This document shows, one piece after another, positions 1-6,130 of a DNA stretch of 7,103 bases. This stretch comes from an uncultured Cocleimonas sp. (GTDB lineage: Bacteria > Pseudomonadota > Gammaproteobacteria > Thiotrichales > Thiotrichaceae): positions 1 to 7,103 of the forward strand of contig CALJIH010000219.1 in assembly GCA_937974135.1 (NCBI GenBank), given 5' to 3'. A program made the translations under genes and the position numbers. The stretch's first letter is position 1; every line of letters starts with the position of its first letter. Below the pieces are notes generated by a model. That model was not told the origin of the DNA and searched no databases. It saw nothing but the letters and a program-made list of their open reading frames with translations.

Positions 1-178
1 CAATGGACTAGATTACAAATAGATGTATTTTATTTGAATTGAAATAAGCCTGACTAACCCCTTTAATCATCTTCCAAGACAAAACCTCAAAAAGTAGGGG
101 GGTGTGTTTCGACAAGTTCAGCATAAATAATTCAATAAGCTCAACAGAATTGTCTTTTTTACTGATCGAAGAGGGCAT
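1..178. other. Intergenic region downstream of prfA, no convincing gene
   Basis: This stretch lies beyond the prfA stop codon and up to the window edge. It holds repeat copy 1 and otherwise short open frames. On the minus strand an ATG at 70 opens a 20-codon frame ending in TAG; its only purine-rich upstream sequence (GGAAG) touches the ATG, which is too close for a ribosome binding site, so I do not call it. On the plus strand all three frames stop within the first 42 bases, so the very end of a convergent gene could lie at the left edge, but nothing recognisable is left. The prmC gene that often follows prfA does not begin here. Confidence 0.6.
90..161 (+). repeat. Intergenic repeat, copy 1 (long form, with bulged hairpin)
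   Basis: The 16-base core AAAAGTAGGGGGGTGT occupies 90-105. It is followed by a hairpin: GACAA (111-115), bulged G116 and TTC (117-119) pair with GAATTGTC (147-154) across a 27-base loop, and six T (155-160) follow directly on the plus strand. The element lies just past the prfA stop codon. The same architecture recurs at 3251-3324. On the plus strand it resembles an intrinsic terminator or the 3' end of a small RNA; on the minus strand it would form part of the prfA 3' untranslated region, ending in a C6-TAC-TTTT tract. Function is not known to me. Confidence 0.75.
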
Positions 179-1264
179 TTAACTATTTTCTTCAGCCAGT
201 TCTTGTAGCTGTTCTGCTTGGTATTCATTAATCAATGGATCAATGATTTGGTCTAAATTTCCTGTCACGAAATCATCTAATTTATACAAAGTCAGGTTAA
301 TTCTGTGATCCGATACCCGGCCTTGAGGGAAATTATAAGTACGAATACGTTCTGATCTATCACCACTACCAACTAAAGACTTTCGTTGTTCTGCTTGTTC
401 CGCATCTTGTAGCGAACGTTCGCCTTCTAAAATACGGGCTTGTAAAACAGACATCGCTTGTGCTTTGTTTTTATGTTGCGAGCGTTGATCCTGACATTCA
501 ACCACGATACCTGTTGGAATATGCGTAATACGAATCGCAGAATCCGTTTTATTTACGTGCTGTCCACCTGAACCAGAGGCTCTGAAAGTATCTACACGAA
601 TATCACCTTTGTTGATATTTTGCGCTTCTACTTCATCGGGTTCTGGCATGACTACCACGGTCGCGGCTGAGGTATGTACGCGTCCTTGAGATTCGGTTTC
701 AGGAACACGTTGCACACGATGCGCACCGGATTCAAATTTCAAACGTGAATAAGCGCCATTGCCAACCACTCTTGCGATTATTTCCTTGTATCCACCATGC
801 TCTCCCAGATTTTGGCTCATGATTTCGACTTGCCAACGTTTGGATTCTGCATAACGTGAATACATGCGAAACAGATCTCCAGCAAATATAGAAGCTTCAT
901 CACCACCAGTACCAGCGCGTATCTCTAGGAATATATTACTATTGTCGTGTGGATCAGTTGGAAGCAACAGTTTTTGTAAGTTTAATTCTAAATCTTCTAA
1001 AGAGGATTTAATGCCAGATAACTCTTCGCGTGCCATCTCCTTAAGTTCAGGATCGTTTAGCATTTCTTCAGCAGTTTCTTTGTCATCAATGATTTGGCAG
1101 TAATTTTTATATTCTATAACTACTGGTTCTAGCTGACTGTATTCCATTGATAAAGCACGAAACTGATTTTGATCAGACATCACCTCAGGTTCAGCCAATA
1201 AGCCCGCGATTTCCTCATGCCGATCGCTTAATCCTTCGAGTTTAGTGAGAATAGATGCTTTCAC
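179..1264 (-). CDS. prfA: Peptide chain release factor 1 (RF1)
   Basis: RF1 recognises UAA and UAG in the ribosomal A site and triggers hydrolysis of the peptidyl-tRNA. The 361-residue product matches the usual family length (about 360). The stop-codon reading motif of the PxT type is P188-E189-T190, within RVPETESQGRVHTSA; the catalytic GGQ is residues 233-235 in GSGGQHVNK. The N-terminal third is the helical domain 1, followed by the conserved RAGTGGDEA segment (116-124). RF2 is excluded because the SPF motif is absent. The start is GTG, directly abutting the hemA stop (TAAGTG), with an AAGGA ribosome binding site ten bases upstream inside the hemA end. It is therefore co-transcribed, and possibly translationally coupled, with hemA, as in enterobacteria. 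Downstream is a repeat rather than the frequently linked methyltransferase gene prmC, which modifies the GGQ glutamine. Confidence 0.97.
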   Translation of the reverse strand: MKASILTKLEGLSDRHEEIAGLLAEPEVMSDQNQFRALSMEYSQLEPVVIEYKNYCQIIDDKETAEEMLNDPELKEMAREELSGIKSSLEDLELNLQKLLLPTDPHDNSNIFLEIRAGTGGDEASIFAGDLFRMYSRYAESKRWQVEIMSQNLGEHGGYKEIIARVVGNGAYSRLKFESGAHRVQRVPETESQGRVHTSAATVVVMPEPDEVEAQNINKGDIRVDTFRASGSGGQHVNKTDSAIRITHIPTGIVVECQDQRSQHKNKAQAMSVLQARILEGERSLQDAEQAEQRKSLVGSGDRSERIRTYNFPQGRVSDHRINLTLYKLDDFVTGNLDQIIDPLINEYQAEQLQELAEENS

Positions 1265-2572
1265 TTAGTTATTTTCCTTATTAGTGGGAGTTTCTTCAGT
1301 ATCGGTTAAATTCAATAATTTATTCGATGCTTCCAGTAATTTACTATCACCAGCATGTGCTGCTTTGTTCATGGCGACCGTTGCATCATGCGCTAATTTA
1401 TTGGTCAAGGTGTGTGCCAAAAATTGCAAAGCTTCATCAGCGCTTGCACCATTTCTCAATAACTTTTGCGCTTTTTCTAAGGTATCATTTTGAATCGAAC
1501 CAATTTTATCACGATAGCGCTTAATAATATCCATTTGATCTTGCGCGCGTAACCAACTCATGAAGTTTTCCACCTCATCATTGATCATGAGTTCACCTTG
1601 TTCTGCAGCATCATGTCGGGACTTTAGATTATCTTCAATGACGGATTGCAAGTCATCTACGGTGTATAAATAGATATCATCTAAGTCACCAACCTCGGCT
1701 TCAATATCACGAGGAACTGCGATATCCACCATAAAAATCGGCTTATGCTTGCGTTTTTTGAGAGCTGCTTCGACCGTGCCTTTACCAATAATTGGCATTG
1801 GCGCTGCGGTTGAAGAAATAACAATATCGGCATCCGCCAAATATTCGCCAATTTCTTGTAATGATATTCCAACCCCATTAAATTCCTCTGCAAGTAATGT
1901 TGCTTTTTCAACATTACGATTAGCAATGATTACTTTACCAATCTGGGCTTTTTTAAGATGTTTACCGACTAGCTCAATAGTTTCACCTGCACCAATTAAT
2001 AACGCCGTTTTGGTATCTAATTGGCTAAAAATTTGTTTGGCTAAGTTGACTGCTGCAAATGCAACGGATACGGGGTTTGATCCTATACCTGTTCGGGTTC
2101 GTACTTTTTTTGCGGTTAAAAAAACATGTTGCATTAAACGTTTGAGGGTCGAACCAGCTGTTTTGTATTCAGACGCCGTTTTTAAAGCGGTTTTAAGCTG
2201 TCCGAAAATCTGCGGTTCACCTAAAACCATCGAATCTAAGCCACTCGCAACTCTCATTATGTGTCGCGTTGCTTCATCACCTTCGTGTTCATAACTGTAT
2301 TTTTCAATATCAGCTGCTGTGATGCCATTATGCTTGGGTAACCAATGACTAATTTCTTGAGCGTCATAATCAGAAAATGTATAAATCTCTGTTCTGTTAC
2401 AAGTGGATAAAATAATCACTTCGTTATTATTTTCATCAGATGAAGTATTCTTTTCATCGATATCCGTGCGTATTTTCTCTAAAGTCGCTGACAATCCTTC
2501 AGGGGTAAACGCAACTTTTTCTCTGATATCTACCGGAGCGGTTTTGTGATTGATTCCAATAACACGAATCAT
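1265..2572 (-). CDS. hemA: Glutamyl-tRNA reductase
   Basis: This enzyme makes the first committed step of C5-pathway tetrapyrrole synthesis, the NADPH-dependent reduction of glutamyl-tRNA to glutamate-1-semialdehyde, in the cytoplasm. The 435-residue protein begins MIRVIGINHKTAPV, the conserved start of the family. The catalytic cysteine is C58 in LSTCNRTEIY. The central block HIMRVASGLDSMVLGEPQIFGQ and the nucleotide-binding GAGETIEL (Rossmann fold) are both present, followed by the VDIAVPRDIE and YTVDDLQ segments and a helical C-terminal dimerisation domain. A short polar insertion (about residues 41-50, TSSDENNN) precedes the catalytic motif. An AAGG ribosome binding site lies seven bases before the ATG. 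The gene is the first of a tight hemA-prfA pair. The family in enterobacteria is regulated by haem-dependent proteolysis through the N-terminus; whether that applies here is not visible. Confidence 0.97.
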   Translation of the reverse strand: MIRVIGINHKTAPVDIREKVAFTPEGLSATLEKIRTDIDEKNTSSDENNNEVIILSTCNRTEIYTFSDYDAQEISHWLPKHNGITAADIEKYSYEHEGDEATRHIMRVASGLDSMVLGEPQIFGQLKTALKTASEYKTAGSTLKRLMQHVFLTAKKVRTRTGIGSNPVSVAFAAVNLAKQIFSQLDTKTALLIGAGETIELVGKHLKKAQIGKVIIANRNVEKATLLAEEFNGVGISLQEIGEYLADADIVISSTAAPMPIIGKGTVEAALKKRKHKPIFMVDIAVPRDIEAEVGDLDDIYLYTVDDLQSVIEDNLKSRHDAAEQGELMINDEVENFMSWLRAQDQMDIIKRYRDKIGSIQNDTLEKAQKLLRNGASADEALQFLAHTLTNKLAHDATVAMNKAAHAGDSKLLEASNKLLNLTDTEETPTNKENN

Positions 2573-2640
2573 ACAGCAACCTTATCTAGGGCAGTATGGT
2601 CGAAAATAACACTGGAAATCAATTTACACATAGCAGCGGG

Positions 2641-2646
2641 ATTATA
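2641..2646 (-). promoter_or_regulatory. Candidate -10 element for hemA-prfA
   Basis: Read on the minus strand this is a perfect TATAAT in the context CGCTATAATCCC, about 70 bases upstream of the hemA ATG. No good -35 hexamer is seen at 16-18 bases (the best spaced hexamer is TACTAA), so an activator or an alternative arrangement may be involved. Its position inside a 60-codon open frame argues that this frame is leader sequence, not a gene. Confidence 0.45.
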
Positions 2647-2758
2647 GCGCGAAACTAGGGTGCTTAGTACAGAGACTAAAAGGAGTATTTGAATAAATGG
2701 TCGATCAAAAGAGGCAGCCGAGGCATAGCCGACCCAAAGGGCGAGATGCAATCGTGTA

Positions 2759-2780
2759 AAAAGTAGGGGGGTGTCTTTTA
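2759..2780 (+). repeat. Intergenic repeat, copy 2 (short form)
   Basis: The 16-base core AAAAGTAGGGGGGTGT (2759-2774) starts right after another A, as in copy 1, and is followed directly by CTTTTA. In the long copies the sequence (T/A)TGTCTT plus a T-run occurs only after the hairpin, so this copy reads like the two ends of the element joined at a shared TGT, with about 50 bases missing between them. It lies 12 bases past the thioredoxin stop codon, between that gene and the hemA leader. Confidence 0.75.
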
Positions 2781-2785
2781 TTAGC

Positions 2786-3229
2786 TTAAATAACAGATTT
2801 TACCCATGTAACGATTTGATCTGCTGTCATCGCACCGACCTTTCTGATTGTCGATTGTCCATTTTTAAATAGAATAAACGTCGGTAAACCGCGTACATCA
2901 TATTTTTCAGTCATTTGAGGAGATGTCTCGATATTTACTTTCGCTAGGATGACGTTGGGAAATAGTGCGACACTCGCATCTGCATAATCTGGCATCATAG
3001 CTTTGCAAGGACCGCAACCAATTGACCAAAAATCGACAACTATGGGTAGATTGGTATGTGTGATTACTTCGGCAAAATTATTATCGTTAAGCCTTAAAGG
3101 TTGTCCGTTGAATGCCTCATTACACTCTATGCAGTTCGGGATTTTGGATGAATCAGCAGTAAGGTTTGTAAGAGTCAACTCGTTTACCTGATAACAATGA
3201 ATGCAAATTAGCCGTTGTATATTATCCAT
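2786..3229 (-). CDS. trxC: Thioredoxin 2-like protein with N-terminal zinc finger and altered active-site context
   Basis: Thioredoxins of this class reduce protein disulfides in the cytoplasm; E. coli TrxC carries an N-terminal zinc-binding domain. Counting from the ATG at 3229 (147 residues), the finger cysteines are CIHC (C9, C12) and CIEC (C33, C36). The thioredoxin fold follows with VVDFW, the redox pair CGPC (C72, C75), the cis-proline in RGLPTF (P116) and the ending IVTWVKSVI. The Trp that normally precedes CGPC is replaced by Gly (SIGCGPCK); the codon is GGT and the reading frame is intact. An in-frame TTG two codons upstream (3235) is a possible alternative start, with AAGG eleven bases before it; ATG is preferred but lacks a well-spaced ribosome binding site. 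The N-terminal finger separates it from thioredoxin 1. Repeat copies flank the gene on both sides, which suggests it is its own transcription unit. Confidence 0.9.
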   Translation of the reverse strand: MDNIQRLICIHCYQVNELTLTNLTADSSKIPNCIECNEAFNGQPLRLNDNNFAEVITHTNLPIVVDFWSIGCGPCKAMMPDYADASVALFPNVILAKVNIETSPQMTEKYDVRGLPTFILFKNGQSTIRKVGAMTADQIVTWVKSVI

Positions 3230-3250
3230 GATCAAAAACCAAAAAGCCTT

Positions 3251-3324
3251 AAAAGTAGGGGGGTGTACTTCGACATACTTCGATTAAGCTCAGTAATAAT
3301 GCTCAATAGAGATGTCTTGTTTTA
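3251..3324 (+). repeat. Intergenic repeat, copy 3 (long form, with covarying bulged hairpin)
   Basis: The core is at 3251-3266. The hairpin pairs GACAT (3272-3276), a bulged A3277 and CTT (3278-3280) with GAGATGTC (3309-3316), across a 28-base loop, followed on the plus strand by TTGTTTT. Stem length, bulge position and loop length match copy 1 although several bases differ in pairs. A direct repeat ACTTCGA (3267-3273, 3277-3283) and a partial one (TAAGCTCA / TAATGCTCA) sit inside. The element fills the gap between the sbcB stop and the thioredoxin start, ending 21 bases before the latter's ATG. Confidence 0.78.
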
Positions 3325-3333
3325 TCTATTTTA

Positions 3334-4779
3334 CTAGATAAAGGTTTGTACCCATGTAACCAAATCACCTAATGATTTGTGGTCACGTTCGGTCAGTTCC
3401 TCCATGGACAACTCTTCTAAGCGCTGTTGGAATTGGGTGGTTGTTAATGAGCAATCAAATTCGCCATCAATCAAACGTGCTTGGCAAAACTGTTTCCATT
3501 TTTGTTGTTCTTCTTGGGTCAAAGTATCGGGCCAGTTTCTGGCGCGATAGCGTGGGTAAAGTGTGTGTAGTCTTGTTGATTTGAAGTTAGGCGTCCAAGT
3601 GCTGAGTTTTTCAGGTGATGATGTGAGTATTTGGTTACATAACTTACGATCTTCATTGCTAATGAAGCCACCATAGAGTGCCGAGTCTGCGTCTGATTTT
3701 CCGAGTTCACGTTTGCGCTTATACATTTCTTCTAAACGACGCAGGATAGAATCATCAGCCACTATTTTTTGTTTGTGTGATTCAATTTGTTGCCAGTCAA
3801 TTTGCCATTTCTGAGCCAACTCCGCGGTTAAAGTGTTTATTGGTGATATAGCGGGAGATTTATTGATATGAATACCTTTTAAGGCAATAAGTTGATGCCC
3901 TTCATCGCGTTCTGATCTTGGTTTGTAAAGGTTATCAATAATCTCATCTACGTTCATTGCCAGCATCGCGCTAGGATCATGACGCAGATCATAACTGATG
4001 ATTTCGTTTTTATTTGTGGGATGCACCATTAGCGGAATGATAGGCGAAATACAGCCCTGACTAGCAGGGAACATACCACTCACGTGTAGCATCGTTTTTC
4101 GTTGTTCAAATTCAACCTGAGTATTTAACATCGGCGCGACATTGTTTTTAATGCGCAGATTAAAGAAATAATCGTATAAACGTGGTTGTTTTTCTTTGAT
4201 AAGACGAGCGATATCAATTGTCGCTTTTACATCGACAAGTGCATCGTGTGCGCCTACTTGTTCGATATTATTTGCAGCCGTTAAGTGTTCAAGCCTAAAG
4301 CTCGGGATACCCTCTTCATTTTCACGATCAGGCCAAACAATGCCTTCTGGGCGCAAGGCATAGGTCATTCGAACTAAATCTAAAATGTCCCAGCGATTAT
4401 TACCGTTTTGCCATTCGCGTGCATAGGGATCTATAAAGTTTCGGTAAAAACCAAAACGAGTGACCTCATCATCAAAACGGATACTGTTATAACCCGCCCC
4501 ACAAGTACCTGGTTGAGAGAATATTTCGTTTATTCGACCAAAAAATTCTGCTTCATTGTAACCTTCTTTAGCGGCAAGTTGCGGTGCAATACCTGTGACT
4601 CTGACAGCATCTGGATGCGGTAAAAAATCAGGCGTAGGTTTGCAATAAAACATCACAGGTTCGCCTATGACATTTAACGCTAAATCTGTGCGAATACCAG
4701 CAAATTGTGCGGCGCGGTCACGACGCGGATCGACCCCCCAAGTTTCATAATCATGCCAAAAGATTGTTTGTTCTGTCAT
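3334..4779 (-). CDS. sbcB: Exodeoxyribonuclease I
   Basis: ExoI degrades single-stranded DNA 3' to 5', acts in recombination and mismatch repair, and in E. coli is stimulated by SSB. The 481-residue protein is close to the E. coli length (about 475). The DEDDh exonuclease residues are visible: D10 and E12 in FWHDYETWG, D103 in GYNSIRFDDEVTRF, and H178/D183 in GAHDALVDVKAT. The conserved RAAQFAGIRTD stretch follows the first motif, and the SH3-like and helical C-terminal regions continue through ALYGGFISNEDRKLC and FPR-like LYPRYRARNWP. The start is the ATG at 4779; no convincing ribosome binding site is seen in the 20 bases before it. Instead the repeat core lies 23 bases upstream, a spacing close to that at the thioredoxin gene. 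The stop is followed by repeat copy 3. It is transcribed away from the hemJ-like gene, sharing a 146-base divergent region. Confidence 0.96.
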   Translation of the reverse strand: MTEQTIFWHDYETWGVDPRRDRAAQFAGIRTDLALNVIGEPVMFYCKPTPDFLPHPDAVRVTGIAPQLAAKEGYNEAEFFGRINEIFSQPGTCGAGYNSIRFDDEVTRFGFYRNFIDPYAREWQNGNNRWDILDLVRMTYALRPEGIVWPDRENEEGIPSFRLEHLTAANNIEQVGAHDALVDVKATIDIARLIKEKQPRLYDYFFNLRIKNNVAPMLNTQVEFEQRKTMLHVSGMFPASQGCISPIIPLMVHPTNKNEIISYDLRHDPSAMLAMNVDEIIDNLYKPRSERDEGHQLIALKGIHINKSPAISPINTLTAELAQKWQIDWQQIESHKQKIVADDSILRRLEEMYKRKRELGKSDADSALYGGFISNEDRKLCNQILTSSPEKLSTWTPNFKSTRLHTLYPRYRARNWPDTLTQEEQQKWKQFCQARLIDGEFDCSLTTTQFQQRLEELSMEELTERDHKSLGDLVTWVQTFI

Positions 4780-4802
4780 TGTATTTAAACGCTAAACTCG
4801 CT

Positions 4803-4835
4803 AAAAGTAGGGGGGTGTCAAAGTGACCTTTGCAC
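4803..4835 (+). repeat. Intergenic repeat, copy 4, with its own bulged hairpin
   Basis: The core is at 4803-4818. Its last bases take part in a hairpin: GTG (4815-4817), bulged T4818 and CAAAG (4819-4823) pair with CTTTGCAC (4828-4835) over a TGAC loop, eight pairs in all. No sequence resembling the long-form hairpin of copies 1 and 3 follows. It lies in the divergent sbcB/hemJ region, within the likely sbcB 5' leader. Confidence 0.72.
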
Positions 4836-4856
4836 GGAAATAGTAATTTTTATCTC

Positions 4857-4886
4857 ATTATATTTTCGCGTAAATATCACTGAGAA
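4857..4886 (-). promoter_or_regulatory. Candidate sbcB promoter
   Basis: On the minus strand TTCTCA (4881-4886) is separated by 18 bases from a perfect TATAAT (4857-4862). Transcription would begin near 4850 and give a leader of about 70 bases that includes the copy 4 hairpin and C6 tract before the sbcB ATG. The -35 match is only partial (4 of 6). Confidence 0.4.
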
Positions 4887-4925
4887 TATTGTATCATTCA
4901 GTCACTAATCAATTGGAAGAAAATT

Positions 4926-5339
4926 ATGTTGTGGTTAAAAGCGGTACATATTTTATTTGTAATGTCTTGGATGGCAGGAATCTTTTATTTGCCGAGAATC
5001 TTCGTGCATTTTGTTGAGGGTAAAGAGGCCGGCCAAGATGTAGATCGTTTAGTCATTATGGCGCGCAAGCTCTATGGTTTTATGAGTATTATGATGCTGA
5101 TCGCTTTAGGCACTGGAATTTGGTTGTGGCTTGCTTATGGCTTCACAGGCAAATGGCTAATCGTAAAGCTGGTATTTATTGGATTGATGATGGTCTATCA
5201 TTTTTGGTGTCAAAAACGTATGTTAGAAATGAAGCAAGGGTTTTTGAATCACTCGGGTATTTTTTATCGTTGGATGAATGAATTACCATTGGTGATATTA
5301 AGCGTCATTTTAGTTATGGTCGTGGTTAAACCTTTTTAA
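4926..5339 (+). CDS. hemJ: HemJ/CopD-family membrane protein, probable protoporphyrinogen IX oxidase
   Basis: HemJ converts protoporphyrinogen IX to protoporphyrin IX, the penultimate step of haem synthesis, in the inner membrane of many bacteria that lack HemG and HemY. The 137-residue protein has about four membrane segments (roughly 4-25, 51-72, 78-96, 118-135). It carries the family signatures: WLKAVHI with H8 as a probable haem-ligand position, SWMAGIFYLPR with R24, K81 in WLIVKLVFIG, and the NELP motif (118-121) near the C-terminus. A GGAAGA ribosome binding site precedes the ATG by about five bases. It stands alone, divergent from sbcB and convergent with aqpZ, with which it shares a terminator hairpin. 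hemA about 2.4 kb away catalyses the start of the same pathway. Assignment as HemJ rests on motif recall; a generic UPF0093 name would be the cautious alternative. Confidence 0.88.
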   Translation: MLWLKAVHILFVMSWMAGIFYLPRIFVHFVEGKEAGQDVDRLVIMARKLYGFMSIMMLIALGTGIWLWLAYGFTGKWLIVKLVFIGLMMVYHFWCQKRMLEMKQGFLNHSGIFYRWMNELPLVILSVILVMVVVKPF

Positions 5340-5370
5340 TAACTTCAACAACATTCGATCGCGTACAAAC

Positions 5371-5398
5371 AAAAAAGCCAGATCAAACGATCTGGCTT
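5371..5398 (-). terminator. Intrinsic terminator between hemJ and aqpZ
   Basis: A perfect ten-base stem (AAGCCAGATC 5375-5384, GATCTGGCTT 5389-5398) closes an AAAC loop. On the minus strand it is followed by a T-run (complement of the A-run from 5371), so it terminates aqpZ, whose stop is about 20 bases before it. In the plus direction the T-run is only two long, so termination of hemJ would be weaker. Confidence 0.88.
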
Positions 5399-5418
5399 AG
5401 TGCGGATACTACTATTTA

Positions 5419-6105
5419 TCAGTCTTGATGTGATCCGATAAACTTGTAAATTGCAGCGCCTATAACCGCGCCTACAATCGGTGCTACCCAGAACAACCAA
5501 AGCTGCTGAAGTGGTAAACCACCTTCAAAAATGGCAACTGCTGTACTACGTGCTGGGTTAACTGAGGTGTTACTGACTGGAATCGAGATTAAGTGAATCA
5601 ACGTTAATCCAAGACCAATAGCAATCGGTGCAAAACCCGCTGGCGCACGCTCATCTGTTGCGCCTAAAATAATGATTAAAAACATCATTGTCATTACGAT
5701 TTCGCAAATGAGTACAGCGAACATATTGTACTTACCTGGAGAAGCTTCACCAAAACCATTGGTGGCGAATCCAGTTAATTCAAAACCCGCTTTACCTGAT
5801 GCGATGAGATACAGGACGAAAGCACCCGCGATACCACCGACGACTTGTGCAATAATATAAGGTACTAATTGACCTGTTGGAAAACGTCCACCTGCCCATA
5901 AGCCAATCGATACTGCAGGATTTAAATGACAACCTGAAATATGACCTATAGCGTATGCCATAGTAAGTACTGTAAGACCAAATGCTAATGATACACCTAC
6001 AAGCCCAATACCCACTTCAGGAAACGCAGCAGCCAATACAGCACTACCACACCCACCTAATACTAACCAGAACGTTCCGAAGAATTCAGCAACGTATTTT
6101 TGCAT
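5419..6105 (-). CDS. aqpZ: Aquaporin Z, water channel
   Basis: AqpZ is a tetrameric inner-membrane channel for rapid water flow. The 228-residue protein matches the usual length (about 230) with six membrane spans and two half-helices carrying the NPA motifs: HLNPAVS (62-64) and SVNPARS (183-185). The selectivity filter residues fit a water-specific channel: F42, H171, T180 and R186 correspond to F43, H174, T183 and R189 of E. coli AqpZ. The extra loop insert and Asp of glycerol facilitators (GlpF) are missing. The N-terminus MQKYVAEFFGTFWLV is typical. The ribosome binding site AGGAG sits seven bases before the ATG. It forms a single-gene unit, ended by a strong hairpin terminator and preceded by a perfect inverted repeat within its probable promoter. 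Confidence 0.96.
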   Translation of the reverse strand: MQKYVAEFFGTFWLVLGGCGSAVLAAAFPEVGIGLVGVSLAFGLTVLTMAYAIGHISGCHLNPAVSIGLWAGGRFPTGQLVPYIIAQVVGGIAGAFVLYLIASGKAGFELTGFATNGFGEASPGKYNMFAVLICEIVMTMMFLIIILGATDERAPAGFAPIAIGLGLTLIHLISIPVSNTSVNPARSTAVAIFEGGLPLQQLWLFWVAPIVGAVIGAAIYKFIGSHQD

Positions 6106-6130
6106 ATCTTAACTCCTGTATAGATAAATT

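Noticed and set aside
1749..2294. Plus-strand open frame of 181 codons
   Set aside because: It lies wholly antisense inside hemA, which is certain by motif; the reverse frame is a by-product of hemA codon use.
2699..2734. GC-rich inverted repeat GGTCG ... CGACC upstream of hemA
   Set aside because: Only five pairs with a 26-base interior; no support for a terminator or operator.
2569..2751. Open frame of 60 codons upstream of hemA overlapping its start by ATGA
   Set aside because: It starts with TTG, has no ribosome binding site, resembles no known family, and contains the perfect TATAAT likely to drive hemA.
90..4818. CRISPR array
   Set aside because: Core copies are 16 bases and lie about 2.65, 0.5 and 1.55 kb apart with genes between them, unlike regularly spaced repeats; no cas gene is seen.
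90..4818. KOPS or Chi site, or G-quadruplex, from the G6 run
   Set aside because: The motif does not match GGGNAGGG or GCTGGTGG, and one G-run per copy cannot form an intramolecular quadruplex. An unrelated oriented signal is still possible.
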